A stretch of DNA of 64,000 nt from Treponema sp. GTDB lineage: Bacteria; Spirochaetota; Spirochaetia; Treponematales; Treponemataceae. The first letter of the stretch is position 1; the number at the start of each line of letters is the position of its first letter. A model generated the notes under the pieces. It was given only the letters and a program-made list of their open reading frames with translations. It was not told where the DNA came from and ran no database searches. Both the position numbers and the translations under genes were made by a program. Positions 52,010-61,068 of this stretch are shown one piece after another. Where the stretch lies: NCBI GenBank assembly GCA_022640795.1, contig JALCCK010000003.1:1-64000 (forward strand). Reading direction: 5' to 3'.

Positions 52010-52629
52010 TGAACAAGTTCCACCAAGGCACGACGGAACAACAGATCTTCTTTATCTGCCTTCGATTTTTCATTAAAACTGCTGTCCGCCGAAAGTTCTC
52101 TATATAATCTGTCTATTGTCAGGCCGCAGTCCTTCTTATCATATCCCATATTTGCAAGAGATGCGATGACATCTCCGAATGGATTTAACGACCCGGCAGT
52201 ACCGGAATGATCTGCAGTTGCTTCTTCAAGTGTCAATTTACCTTTCAATGCAAGCATCATTTTTGCCGCCGTTTTTTTCCCAAGTCCGGGAATTCTCTCT
52301 AGTTCTGCAATATTTCCGGAATCAAGCGCATCCAGCAATTGGGGACCGGAGATATTACTCAATATTCTAATAGCGCCTTTTGCACCTATTCCGTCAACTT
52401 TCAGCAAATCAAAAAACAGAGCACGTTCTTCTTTTGTCGCAAAACCATATAACTGCATCAACTTATCAGTGTGATTAAGCCACGTATACACTTTTCCCAC
52501 CTGACCGACAGGCGGTAGTTTTTCAAGAGCACTGTCCGGAACATAGATATCCCATTCTATGCCGTACGTATCGATATAGACAGTATTGGGATATTTTCCT
52601 GTAATCGTTCCTGTCAGACTGTTAAACAT
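52006..52629 (-). CDS. ruvA: Holliday junction protein RuvA
   Basis: This 207-residue protein has the N-terminal OB fold ([19 protein letters not shown]), two helix-hairpin-helix units ([20 protein letters not shown] and [17 protein letters not shown]) and a flexible linker before the RuvB-binding domain III. It is the first gene of the ruvA-ruvB-queA unit. The start lacks a ribosome site and lies seven bases after a good -10. Confidence 0.96.
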   Translation of the reverse strand: MFNSLTGTITGKYPNTVYIDTYGIEWDIYVPDSALEKLPPVGQVGKVYTWLNHTDKLMQLYGFATKEERALFFDLLKVDGIGAKGAIRILSNISGPQLLDALDSGNIAELERIPGLGKKTAAKMMLALKGKLTLEEATADHSGTAGSLNPFGDVIASLANMGYDKKDCGLTIDRLYRELSADSSFNEKSKADKEDLLFRRALVELVQ

Positions 52630-52635
52630 AGAATC

Positions 52636-52641
52636 AGTATA
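52636..52641 (-). promoter_or_regulatory. Leaderless-type -10 of ruvA
   Basis: TATACT on the minus strand is followed by exactly six bases and then the ruvA ATG. The -35 hexamer at 17 bases (TGGTAT) is weak. Confidence 0.4.
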
Positions 52642-52705
52642 TCAGAAACAACAGTAATATACCATATCACAAAAAAACTCTGTCCAGTTCTGTCCGGAAA
52701 ATAGA

Positions 52706-53284
52706 TTACAGGCAGTTGCCCGGAATTCCCGGCGTATAACTGTGAATCTGCGTGATTGCAGCAGCAAGTGCATCCGCTGCATGATCAGGTTTAGGTTCCG
52801 TTTCAAGGCCCAAAAGTATTTTTACATATTTTTCAACAACAGTTTTATCTGCGATGCAACTACCTGAAACCGCCTGCTTTATCTGATTCGGAGAATATTC
52901 TCCAAATACAATGCAGTGCTGGGCAAGGCAGAGCGTAACGACACCCCTCGATTCAGCTACGGAAAGCGCACTGGTAACGTTTCGTGCAAAAAAAAGCGTT
53001 TCCATAGCAGCTTCCTGCGGATGATATTTCATGATAATATCGGAAAGTTTATTATAGATTTTAAGCAGCCGGTCTTTGTGCGGTGTATGAGGTTTCGTTG
53101 AAATAACACCATAGGCTACCATACGATACCTGTTACTGGAGAAATCAATAATACCAAAACCCGTAGAAGCAAGACCGGGATCTATTCCCAGCACTCTGCG
53201 GACAGGGACTCCATACTGATCGCCGGATGTTTTATCATTTGTAATTCTGCTTGTACCGGGAAGCGGTTCAAAATTATTTTGCAT
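52706..53284 (-). CDS. ruvC: Holliday junction resolvase RuvC
   Basis: The core reads RVLGIDPGLASTGFGI, AAMETLFFARNVTSALSVA and HAADALAAAI, so the acidic catalytic residues are kept. The first 28 residues (MQNNFEPLPGTSRITNDKTS and on) precede the usual RuvC start and look disordered. Either this is a genuine extension or the true start lies later. The gene is separate from ruvAB here, 76 bases upstream of ruvA in the same direction. Confidence 0.94.
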   Translation of the reverse strand: MQNNFEPLPGTSRITNDKTSGDQYGVPVRRVLGIDPGLASTGFGIIDFSSNRYRMVAYGVISTKPHTPHKDRLLKIYNKLSDIIMKYHPQEAAMETLFFARNVTSALSVAESRGVVTLCLAQHCIVFGEYSPNQIKQAVSGSCIADKTVVEKYVKILLGLETEPKPDHAADALAAAITQIHSYTPGIPGNCL

Positions 53285-53305
53285 GCATTATTTTATCGGC
53301 AGATA

Positions 53306-53340
53306 AATAAAAAACCACAGCCGTAATACGGTCTGTGGCT
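53306..53340 (-). terminator. Terminator of yebC
   Basis: CCACAG and CTGTGG, with an inner CCG/CGG and a bulge, form a hairpin followed by a T-run on the minus strand. It separates yebC from ruvC. Confidence 0.78.
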
Positions 53341-53365
53341 TTGTTTTTCCGCACAGAAATTTTCT

Positions 53366-54112
53366 TTATTCACTATCAGGATCAAAATCGTCCGGATATT
53401 CAACCGTGGAATAAACGTGCTGTACATCATCATTTTCTTCAAGTCGGTCCAGTAATTTCTGAACTTTTTCCGCAGTAGCAGCATCAACCGGCACATACGC
53501 TTCCGGAACCATCGCTACTTCAGCCGATATGGATTCGAAACCTTTATCCTGTAGAGCCTCAAGAACTCCATCGAAACCGGAAGGATCTGTTGTTACCGTT
53601 ATAACGCCGTCTTCATTGGTAATATCCTCTGCTCCTGCTTCAAGAGCCGGTTCCATAATATCATCTTCCGAAACTTTATCAGCATCATATTCAATGATGC
53701 CCTTCCGATTGAACATACGGCTTACAGATCCGGTAACTCCAAGGTTTCCGCCTGTTTTAGAAAAAATATTGCGTACATCTGCCGCTGCACGATTCTTATT
53801 ATCAGTAAGAACCTCAACGAGAACAGCAACACCACCTGCAGCATATCCTTCATAAACCAATTCTTCATAAGCTTTCGCACCTAATTCACCAGTACCTTTT
53901 TTGATTGCACGTTCAATGTTATCTTTTGGCATGCTTGAAGCACGAGCCTTCAAAACGGCTGTGCGGAGACGCGGGTTCGAATTGATATCACCGCCGCCCA
54001 TACGCGCCGCAATGGATATTTCTTTAATGAATTTTGTGAACATCTGACCGCGTTTTGCATCAGCAATACCCTTTGCGTGTTTTATGGTTGACCATTTACT
54101 ATGTCCTGACAT
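53366..54112 (-). CDS. yebC: YebC/PmpR family protein
   Basis: This 248-residue protein starts [20 protein letters not shown] and shows [35 protein letters not shown] and [19 protein letters not shown], so it is a standard YebC. Family members act as transcription regulators or help ribosomes through proline stretches; which applies here is unknown. AAGGAG lies five bases upstream of the ATG. Confidence 0.95.
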   Translation of the reverse strand: MSGHSKWSTIKHAKGIADAKRGQMFTKFIKEISIAARMGGGDINSNPRLRTAVLKARASSMPKDNIERAIKKGTGELGAKAYEELVYEGYAAGGVAVLVEVLTDNKNRAAADVRNIFSKTGGNLGVTGSVSRMFNRKGIIEYDADKVSEDDIMEPALEAGAEDITNEDGVITVTTDPSGFDGVLEALQDKGFESISAEVAMVPEAYVPVDAATAEKVQKLLDRLEENDDVQHVYSTVEYPDDFDPDSE

Positions 54113-54147
54113 GGGAACTCCTTAAGAAAAAACAAATTACAAGTTTT

Positions 54148-54177
54148 ATAATACCACAATACCATAATAAAGGTCAA
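54148..54177 (-). promoter_or_regulatory. Promoter of yebC
   Basis: TTGACC (54177-54172) and TATTAT (54153-54148) are 18 bases apart on the minus strand, upstream of a strong ribosome site. The rest of the 200-base divergent spacer up to 54303 shows nothing further. Confidence 0.6.
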
Positions 54178-54303
54178 CAATGTGAAGCTGTTTACCCGGG
54201 CTTACGCAGAAGAAAGAATATAAGGAAAAGTTAAAACAAATTTTAGGCTGAGCCCCGGAAATTTTTACAAAATTCTCCTGATGCAAAAACTGTAGAGATG
54301 CAG

Positions 54304-54309
54304 TATACT
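54304..54309 (+). promoter_or_regulatory. Leaderless-type -10 of the NeuB-like gene
   Basis: TATACT is followed by six bases and then the conserved ATG. The -35 at 17 bases is poor (ATGCAA). Confidence 0.4.
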
Positions 54310-54315
54310 GGAAAC

Positions 54316-55443
54316 ATGATTATAGCGGAAATTGGAACTGCACATGGCGGTTCACTTAAAAAGGCCGAAGATCTCATTACTGCTGCTGCAGAAGCAGGAT
54401 GCGATGCAGTAAAATTCCAATGGGTGTATGCCGATGAAATTCTCCATCCGGAAACAGGAAAAGTACAACTCCCCGGTGGACCCGTAAAACTATATGATCG
54501 ATTTAAATCCCTCGAAGTGGAACCGGCTTTTTTTTCGCATATGAAAAATTTTGCACATAAAAAGAATGTTCTATTTATGTGTTCGCCATTCGGCCTCAAA
54601 AGTCTTTCTGAACTCATAAAAATCGAACCTGATGCCATTAAAATTGCATCTCCGGAATTAAACCATTTCCAGCTACTATCCGCCCTGAATGAAGCCAGAC
54701 ACAGCTGTCTGCACAATGGATGCAAACCTGTTCCCGTCATACTCTCAAGTGGAATCTCTAAACTCGCGGATATAGAGCGCGCGCTCGAGATTCTGTATAT
54801 GCCGGAATCTGAGCCAACCCTGCTCCACTGTATAACAAGTTACCCGGCCCCCGAAGAAGAGTACAATGTACGACTTGTCAAAACATTGGCAAAAATATTC
54901 GGAATAAAAACAGGGATCAGTGATCACAGTATGGACCCGGTACTTGTACCGTCACTTGCGGTTTCGCAGGGAAGTACAATAACAGAAAAGCATATAACTC
55001 TCTGTCGAAAAACAGACGGGCTGGATGATCCTGTCGCGCTGGAACCGGAACAATTTGCACTTATGACCCACGATATTCATCAGGCAGAGGCAATGCTGCG
55101 GCATTATGGAACTGAACTGGGGGCGGAAAAAATCATACAACAGATTTCCGCTCAATATGGAGAAGAAAAAGTACAAAAAGTACTGGGAACTGGTATAAAA
55201 AAACTTGCACCCTCTGAAAAACAAAATTATGGCCGAACGAACAGATCGTTGCATTTTCTGCATACCATGAAAAAAGGTGAAACGCTCAAAACCGGTGATA
55301 TAGCCGTACTGAGAACTGAAAAAATACTTACTCCGGGCATAGGCCCTGAATATCTTGAATTTGTAATCGGAGCCCGACTTCAAAATAACGTTAAAAACGG
55401 CAGTGGCGTACAATGGACTGATATTATCTGCAGGGACCGGTAG
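54316..55443 (+). CDS. NeuB/SpsE-family nonulosonic acid synthase
   Basis: This protein of 375 residues has the N-acetylneuraminate-synthase barrel (IIAEIGTAHGGSLKKAEDLI, AVKFQWVYADEI, MCSPFGLKSLSELI, SDHSMDPVLVPSLAVSQGS, EKHITLCRKTDGLDD) and a C-terminal antifreeze-like SAF domain (RSLHFLHTMKKGETLKTGDI). It should condense phosphoenolpyruvate with a six-carbon sugar to a nine-carbon acid. The start MIIAEIG matches the family; an ATG six codons earlier lies inside the promoter. Together with the SpsF fusion and the CapD/DegT pair, a sialic-like surface sugar is expected. Confidence 0.9.
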   Translation: MIIAEIGTAHGGSLKKAEDLITAAAEAGCDAVKFQWVYADEILHPETGKVQLPGGPVKLYDRFKSLEVEPAFFSHMKNFAHKKNVLFMCSPFGLKSLSELIKIEPDAIKIASPELNHFQLLSALNEARHSCLHNGCKPVPVILSSGISKLADIERALEILYMPESEPTLLHCITSYPAPEEEYNVRLVKTLAKIFGIKTGISDHSMDPVLVPSLAVSQGSTITEKHITLCRKTDGLDDPVALEPEQFALMTHDIHQAEAMLRHYGTELGAEKIIQQISAQYGEEKVQKVLGTGIKKLAPSEKQNYGRTNRSLHFLHTMKKGETLKTGDIAVLRTEKILTPGIGPEYLEFVIGARLQNNVKNGSGVQWTDIICRDR

Positions 55444-55517
55444 TGTCCGGCTGTATTTAATAAATTTTTAATACAGATAAAACAAAAGTACAACTTATTT
55501 ATCCATAGTATTAAAAT

Positions 55518-56714
55518 ATGGATTACAAACATGAGAAGCGATTTTTTACCGTTTTAATAAAATTTAATGACTATTCAGCTGATATCAGCAGCAAAGGGTT
55601 TACGACAGAACGTTTTATCGGCGGAGTTAGTGCATGTCTCGAGGAACTGTTTCCGGAATGTAAAATCTGTATTTATTACCATAGAGATGGCTCATCAAAT
55701 CTGACGACGGATTTATCACCGGAAGAAGAACCGTGCGGAATAGAAGAACTTAAACAATATATAGGCAGTTCCCGGAAACCGATTTCAGGAAAATCCCGGT
55801 ACGACAATCCTCTCAACGAAAACTGGAAAAGATTTATACTGTTCCCCGTTTATAACGCAAATAATTTATTTGCAATCATCGTTGTCGGAGGTGAAAAAGA
55901 ATTTATAAAACCATTCGAAAGATCGGCGGGATATCTGCTGGACAGCTATTCCGGAGAACTTGAACGTCTTATAAATACAGAAAAACGTTTTCAGAATATT
56001 GTCAGAAAAACAAAAATAGATTTCATCGAGAAGGCTCGCGATGTGCTCCGGACACGGCAGATACACGAATCGTGGTATTCGGACTGGCACTGTTACAATA
56101 CTGTTTCAGGTTGCGATTTCTCGAATCTCTATAAAAATTCAGCAAAGATATGGTACTCTTTTTTATGTACGGTTACAACAAATCCCAACAACAGATTGTA
56201 CATTCTTATGATGGCCGATACGGTAGCTTCGATTCTCGTAAAAAGAAATGCAGAACCGTCTGAAATAATCAAGCGGCTACAACAGCTGCTTCTCGACAAA
56301 ATGAACGACTGCTATCTGTCTGTTCTGGTGGTCCGGTATTCTGCAGAAAGCAGAAAAATAGAAATTGCCGGTGCAGGAGATTGTGTTGTTCTGAAATTTA
56401 CACATGACGATCAAAAAGTATCCCAATTATATTTTGGAGACGCTATCGGCTATGGAACAGATACGAAAATACACACATCACAATTTACTATTGATTCCGG
56501 TGATATTCTATGTACTTTTACGGACGGTGTCACGTCCGCACAAAAGAAAAACGGCGGAATTCTCGGCAGTGAAAACATACGAAGTGAACTTCTAAACAGC
56601 AGTACCATGAGTGCAAAAACGCTCTCTGCACGCCTGGGAGCAATGATAGATGAATACTGTATAACAGAAGAAAATTTTGATGACAGAAGTCTTCAGGTAA
56701 TAAAATTCAGCTAG
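55518..56714 (+). CDS. SpoIIE/PP2C-like protein with altered catalytic motifs
   Basis: The N-terminal 180 residues have no domain I can name. The C-terminal part (about 195-398) follows the SpoIIE phosphatase layout: SGCDFSNLYK where GGDYYD is usual, LMMADTVASIL where ADxxGHG is usual, AGAGDCVVLKF, LCTFTDGVTSAQ and FDDRSLQVI. The aspartates remain but the glycine-rich loops are lost, so activity may be reduced or specialised. It is the first gene of the second partner-switching set. TAGTAT lies six bases before the ATG, but without a good -35. Confidence 0.72.
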   Translation: MDYKHEKRFFTVLIKFNDYSADISSKGFTTERFIGGVSACLEELFPECKICIYYHRDGSSNLTTDLSPEEEPCGIEELKQYIGSSRKPISGKSRYDNPLNENWKRFILFPVYNANNLFAIIVVGGEKEFIKPFERSAGYLLDSYSGELERLINTEKRFQNIVRKTKIDFIEKARDVLRTRQIHESWYSDWHCYNTVSGCDFSNLYKNSAKIWYSFLCTVTTNPNNRLYILMMADTVASILVKRNAEPSEIIKRLQQLLLDKMNDCYLSVLVVRYSAESRKIEIAGAGDCVVLKFTHDDQKVSQLYFGDAIGYGTDTKIHTSQFTIDSGDILCTFTDGVTSAQKKNGGILGSENIRSELLNSSTMSAKTLSARLGAMIDEYCITEENFDDRSLQVIKFS

Positions 56715-56772
56715 TTTTTTCCAATCGTATGCAAAGCAGCCAGTTTTAAACAAATAAAAAGAGGTCAAAAAT

Positions 56773-57312
56773 ATGGATAAAACAAAACTGTTAAAAATAG
56801 AAGATGACAGTGACCTTCTGGATGTAACAGGCCTTCAGTATAAAGAATTCCAGACTTCCAGAAATCAGATAAAATTCTATACTCTGAAAATTCTACAGAC
56901 AATCCCCATAGACTGTAAAGAAACGGCACTACTGACACAACAGGTAACAGAGCTTCTGCTGAATGCAGCAGAACATGGCAATCATTGGAATGAAACGCTG
57001 CTGATTAAGGTCTGGTATGGGTTTACAGCAACTATTTTCCGCCTTATTGTTCAGGACCAGGGAACCGGATTTCGCGATATTGAACGGTGGAATCAATGGA
57101 ATCTCAAAAGAGATGAATGTATCAGAACCAGAAATTTTCGTGAAATGGAAAATTATATCGGGTACCGCCCCATGATGGTAGCACAGGCAAAAAACGGAGG
57201 ATCCGGCGGTATATCGCTCTTCGGTGCAGTAGAATACTGGGATGGCGGCATAGTTTTTTCTTCATCCGGTAACTGTATCGGGGTAAAAAAAGAATTCGCC
57301 GCAGTTTATTGA
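56773..57312 (+). CDS. RsbW-like GHKL kinase, paralogue of the 24100 gene
   Basis: This 179-residue protein has VTELLLNAAEHGNHWN (N box) and VQDQGTGFRDIERW (G1 box). The stretch after it (NLKRDECIRTRNFREMENYI) closely matches the paralogue at 24100-24651, so the two come from one duplication. No STAS partner is encoded here. It lies between two SpoIIE-like genes with short gaps. Confidence 0.85.
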   Translation: MDKTKLLKIEDDSDLLDVTGLQYKEFQTSRNQIKFYTLKILQTIPIDCKETALLTQQVTELLLNAAEHGNHWNETLLIKVWYGFTATIFRLIVQDQGTGFRDIERWNQWNLKRDECIRTRNFREMENYIGYRPMMVAQAKNGGSGGISLFGAVEYWDGGIVFSSSGNCIGVKKEFAAVY

Positions 57313-57331
57313 ATTCAAAGAAGGATATCAG

Positions 57332-58513
57332 ATGCTTAAATACATAAAACCGAAAAAAAATGAAAGCGAACTGGCTATTATCTGTGAAATACGGGCATAT
57401 GTTTTCACCGACGAATCTATTCCTGCAGTTGCAAAAGATCTGACTGATGAAAAAATAGCTGCAGCTGCCGTACTCAATCTAAATCATGAAGTACAGGGTA
57501 TCATCGTGAGCAGGCATCTCTTTACCCTGCTCGGCAAACCATACGGTCGGGCGCTGCTTTTCCGGCACAAAATAGGTGAAGTTTCGGAACCGGTAAGAAG
57601 CTTCAGTACTGAAATGCAAGTGGGTGAAATGGAAGAACATATCAATGATGATATAAATAGTGAACATATTCATTATTACTGTTCTGTCGACAGTGATCGC
57701 AAATATGTTGGGATTTTTTCTTCAAAAACCGCTCTGTTATATATAGCCAGACAGCAAAAACAAGATGCTGATACAGCTCATACGATTCAGAACAGAATAG
57801 TTCCGCCGTACAGCTATTTTAAAGGCAAAAAATGCGAAATAGTCTGTGCAGCAAAAATGGCGCAGAGTGTTGGCGGAGACTACTACTTCGTAAAACAATT
57901 CGGGCAAGGCAACTGGTTTTTTGCATTTTGCGATATCTCAGGAAAGGGAATTTCAGCGGCTATTATTACAGCAGTTCTTGCAGGTTTTTTTGAGACCGCC
58001 GACTTTTCATTCCCATTAGAAAAAATAATTTCACAATTGAACAGTCTGATAGTAAATACATTCTCTCTCGAAAAATATCTGACCGGCATCTTTGCACTTT
58101 ACAATGAGAACAAAAGAATCTGTGCTTTTGCGGACATGGGGCACGGAATGTTATATCACTATTCGGAACAGAAAGACAGTCAGAAGCAGCAACTAATGAC
58201 CGTCGGGACGGATACGACAGCTGCAAACATGCCGGTCGGCGTCATTGATGATGTAAAGATAAAATTGAAATCTGTACAGCTTGAACCGGGAGAAGTTCTG
58301 ATACTGGTGACAGATGGAATATCGGAACAGAATAATAAGGATGGAATCGTTTTTGATCTAAATCAGCTGGCCGTCAGTTTAAATGAAAACAATGATAAAG
58401 GAAAATACAATTTAAAAAAAACTAAAATAGAAATCTATGAAAAGCTGTTTGACTTTAAAGGTCCTGTCATGCAGAAAGACGATATGTCGCTGCTTCTTTT
58501 GGCCCAGTATTGA
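57332..58513 (+). CDS. SpoIIE-family serine phosphatase
   Basis: The C-terminal half has the full PP2C set: AQSVGGDYYFVKQF, FFAFCDISGKGISAAII, ADMGHGMLYHY, LILVTDGISEQNN and KDDMSLLLLAQY. The N-terminal half (about 1-150) is not recognised and may sense a signal. It follows the kinase gene by 19 bases with AAGGA in front, so kinase and phosphatase are made together. It is the catalytically credible phosphatase of this set. Confidence 0.88.
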   Translation: MLKYIKPKKNESELAIICEIRAYVFTDESIPAVAKDLTDEKIAAAAVLNLNHEVQGIIVSRHLFTLLGKPYGRALLFRHKIGEVSEPVRSFSTEMQVGEMEEHINDDINSEHIHYYCSVDSDRKYVGIFSSKTALLYIARQQKQDADTAHTIQNRIVPPYSYFKGKKCEIVCAAKMAQSVGGDYYFVKQFGQGNWFFAFCDISGKGISAAIITAVLAGFFETADFSFPLEKIISQLNSLIVNTFSLEKYLTGIFALYNENKRICAFADMGHGMLYHYSEQKDSQKQQLMTVGTDTTAANMPVGVIDDVKIKLKSVQLEPGEVLILVTDGISEQNNKDGIVFDLNQLAVSLNENNDKGKYNLKKTKIEIYEKLFDFKGPVMQKDDMSLLLLAQY

Positions 58514-58548
58514 GGAATTTCGTCAACAAAAAGATTTATTAAAAAAAA

Positions 58549-59349
58549 TCAGTTCGCACATCCGGAATATTCGGCAACTTTCAGAAGTCCGTGCAACGTC
58601 AGGGTTTTGTCCACTATTTCAAAGACATCCGTTATTGGTTGCAATACGCTGTTAAGGCCACCGGTTGCAATAACATGAATATTGTTATATACCGCACCGG
58701 TCTCCTTTACCAAATCATGCTTTATCTGCGTGATGAGTCCTTCAACAAGCCACTTATACCCCAAAACGATTCCCGACTGAATGGCATGAGCGGTATTTTT
58801 TCCAAGACTGGAGGGAGGAGCTACAAGCGGTACGGAAGGAAGCTGGGCTGTATTTGAAAAAAGAGAATGCAGCGCTGTCCCCAGCCCCGGAGTAATAGAT
58901 ATTCCGGCAATCGTTCCGGAATCATCCACTGTCGTAAAAGTAAGCGCTGTTCCGAAATCGACAACGATACAGGCACTTTTGAAACGGCTCCATGCTTCGA
59001 CTGCATTACACAGAAGATCAGTTCCGATTTCATGTACGGCAGAGGAAGGAATCTTTACCGGAAGTTTATCATATATTTTTGGAGAAACAACAAGCGGTTT
59101 TTTACCGGTCAGTTTTTCCGAAACACTGACGAAAGGACCTATCAGCGCCGGAACGACGGAACTCAAAGCACTGCACGATATATTCTCGGCCCTGATATGG
59201 GAGTCGCGGAAAAGTGAAAGTAATATTGAAAAATATTCATCGCCCGTTCTGTTCGCATCTGTATGAATTCTCCATTCCTGCTTCAGATCATCACCCTCAA
59301 AGAGGGCCGTCACTATATTAGTGTTTCCTATATCTATGGCTAACAGCAA
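58549..59349 (-). CDS. coaX: Type III pantothenate kinase
   Basis: The protein opens LLLAIDIGNTNIVTALFEG and has VVSPKIYDKLPV, HEIGTDLLCNAVEAW, IVVDFGTALTFTTVD, ISITPGLGTALHSLF and a C-terminal IATGGLNSVL, all typical of CoaX. It phosphorylates pantothenate in coenzyme A synthesis. I choose the TTG at 59349 because AAGGAG lies ten bases upstream and homologues begin there; an ATG 11 codons upstream has no support. Its promoter overlaps that of hisS. Confidence 0.93.
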   Translation of the reverse strand: MLLAIDIGNTNIVTALFEGDDLKQEWRIHTDANRTGDEYFSILLSLFRDSHIRAENISCSALSSVVPALIGPFVSVSEKLTGKKPLVVSPKIYDKLPVKIPSSAVHEIGTDLLCNAVEAWSRFKSACIVVDFGTALTFTTVDDSGTIAGISITPGLGTALHSLFSNTAQLPSVPLVAPPSSLGKNTAHAIQSGIVLGYKWLVEGLITQIKHDLVKETGAVYNNIHVIATGGLNSVLQPITDVFEIVDKTLTLHGLLKVAEYSGCAN

Positions 59350-59378
59350 TTGAAATTTTCTCCTTATGAAGGTATTAT
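59350..59378 (+). promoter_or_regulatory. Leaderless-type promoter of hisS
   Basis: TTGAAA (59350-59355) and TATTAT (59373-59378) are 17 bases apart. Six bases later the hisS ATG begins, which is the predicted +1. Confidence 0.6.
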
Positions 59379-59402
59379 ACAAACATGAATAATCTCATAC
59401 AA
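59374..59402 (-). promoter_or_regulatory. Promoter of coaX, face to face with that of hisS
   Basis: TTGTAT (59402-59397, inside hisS) and TATAAT (59379-59374) are 17 bases apart on the minus strand. The -10 overlaps the hisS -10 by five bases, so the two promoters should exclude each other. Confidence 0.55.
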
Positions 59403-60686
59403 CCCAGAGTCCTTAAAGGATTCCGTGATTTTTTGCCGGCAGCTGAAATAGAACGTGCAGACCTTATAGAAAAACTTACAAACGTTTACCGTTCGTTTGG
59501 GTTCGTTCCTATAGATACGCCGGTCCTTGAATATACCGATATTCTTTTGAGAAAAAGTAACGGAGAAACAGAAAAACAGGTATTCCGTTTTGAAGATAAT
59601 GGAGGACGGGATGTTGCCTTGCGTTTTGATCTTACCGTACCGTTTGCCCGTTTCACAGCAGAACACAAAGATGAACTTTATTTTCCATTTAAACGCTATC
59701 ATATATCGAAAGTCTGGAGAGGAGAAAAACCACAGGCCGGGCGGTATCGGGAATTCGTTCAGTGCGACTTTGATACAGTCGGGTCCGACAGTGCTGCAAG
59801 CGATTTTGAAATTCTGAATCTTATGAAAACGGCCCTGGAAACTATTGGTGTAGCTGATATTACTATAAGGATAAACCATCGCGGTATTTTTAACAGATTT
59901 CTTGAAAAAATAGGGTTGCTTGACAAAAGCGACGATATCTTACGAATCGTCGATAAACTCTCGAAGGTCGGAAAGGAAGCAGTCGTAAAAGAACTTGCGG
60001 ATATTTCCGGTTCTGAAAAACTTGCAGGCAGCATTCTTTCATACACAGCAGGCGGAAAAAACTTTGAGGAAACGCTGGCTCTCATCGAAGAAATGGCGGG
60101 CGGAGAAGCAGAAGATACCCGGCGCATGAAGTCAATTTATGAAATGATGAAAGCAGCAGGAATAGCTGAGACGTTCATACTTGATCCGTCCATAACGCGC
60201 GGACTTGACTACTATACCGGTATCGTATATGAAACCTTTTTAAACAAGCTTCCGTCTATCGGTTCCGTCTGTTCAGGTGGCCGGTACGATAATCTGGCAG
60301 GTCTTTATATGAAAGAGAAAGTTCCGGGAGTCGGAGCTTCGATCGGTCTGGATCGACTTATCGCGGGGCTTACTCAGCTAGGGATTACTTCACAAAAAGG
60401 CAGCTATCTTGATGCTGAAATTTTCTGTCAGGATGAGGAGCTCACTATTCATTATCAGAAACTTGCAGCGCAACTTCGTGCAAAAGGTGTCGCTGTGGAA
60501 GTATTTCCGGACACACGAAAAATGAATCAGCAGTATAAGGTCACGGAGGCCAAAGGAATTCCGTGGGGAATATTTGTGAAAAAAGAGCAGACCGGTAACA
60601 ACAGGCTGACGCTAAAAAAACTTCTGACCCGGGAAATGTCAGAAAACATCTCCGTTGACGAAGCTGTCAGGAAGATTCTGGGTTAA
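59385..60686 (+). CDS. hisS: Histidyl-tRNA synthetase
   Basis: This 433-residue class II synthetase has RVLKGFRDFLPAAEIERAD, VFRFEDNGGRDVALRFDLTV, the histidine motif GLDYYTGIVYETFL, SVCSGGRYDNLAG and GVGASIGLDRLIAGL, and a C-terminal anticodon-binding domain (VAVEVFPDTRKMNQQYKVTE). No ribosome site precedes the ATG. Confidence 0.96.
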   Translation: MNNLIQPRVLKGFRDFLPAAEIERADLIEKLTNVYRSFGFVPIDTPVLEYTDILLRKSNGETEKQVFRFEDNGGRDVALRFDLTVPFARFTAEHKDELYFPFKRYHISKVWRGEKPQAGRYREFVQCDFDTVGSDSAASDFEILNLMKTALETIGVADITIRINHRGIFNRFLEKIGLLDKSDDILRIVDKLSKVGKEAVVKELADISGSEKLAGSILSYTAGGKNFEETLALIEEMAGGEAEDTRRMKSIYEMMKAAGIAETFILDPSITRGLDYYTGIVYETFLNKLPSIGSVCSGGRYDNLAGLYMKEKVPGVGASIGLDRLIAGLTQLGITSQKGSYLDAEIFCQDEELTIHYQKLAAQLRAKGVAVEVFPDTRKMNQQYKVTEAKGIPWGIFVKKEQTGNNRLTLKKLLTREMSENISVDEAVRKILG

Positions 60687-60699
60687 CTCCTGGTATTTT

Positions 60700-61068
60700 C
60701 TATTTTACAAGCTGTGAAGCTGCCGTAAGCGCCTTAAACCTATTACTGTATACAGCGACCGCTGATTGCGGCAGCCAGCCTGCATCAAACAGATACCACC
60801 AGACCTGCCCTTTCCCGGTTTCAGTCAATTTTTTCCCTTCTATTTGGAAAACGTCGCCCCTTCTACAGTATTCCGATACGGCAGAGCTCCAGTCCGGCAT
60901 CGAATGAAACCCGACATACGGCTCCGTAATGGCAACCCATTCTATATCAGGTGCAAGCGACAGAGGATTCGCAGTATCAAAATGTACCGTCTCTTCATGA
61001 GGTTTCAAAAAACAACCCGGTAAAGACAGGACAGCAAGCAGTAGTAAGAAAAAAGGAAAAGCCTTCAT
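60700..61068 (-). CDS. Small lipoprotein with SH3-like domain
   Basis: The product has a lipoprotein signal (FLLLLAVLSLPGC, lipobox LPGC) and about 100 mature residues. The segment GDVFQIEGKKLTETGKGQVW followed by WYLFDAGWLPQSAV looks like a bacterial SH3 fold. It should be an outer- or inner-membrane-anchored periplasmic protein. Its ATG overlaps the stop of the NUDIX gene by four bases. Confidence 0.75.
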   Translation of the reverse strand: MKAFPFFLLLLAVLSLPGCFLKPHEETVHFDTANPLSLAPDIEWVAITEPYVGFHSMPDWSSAVSEYCRRGDVFQIEGKKLTETGKGQVWWYLFDAGWLPQSAVAVYSNRFKALTAASQLVK

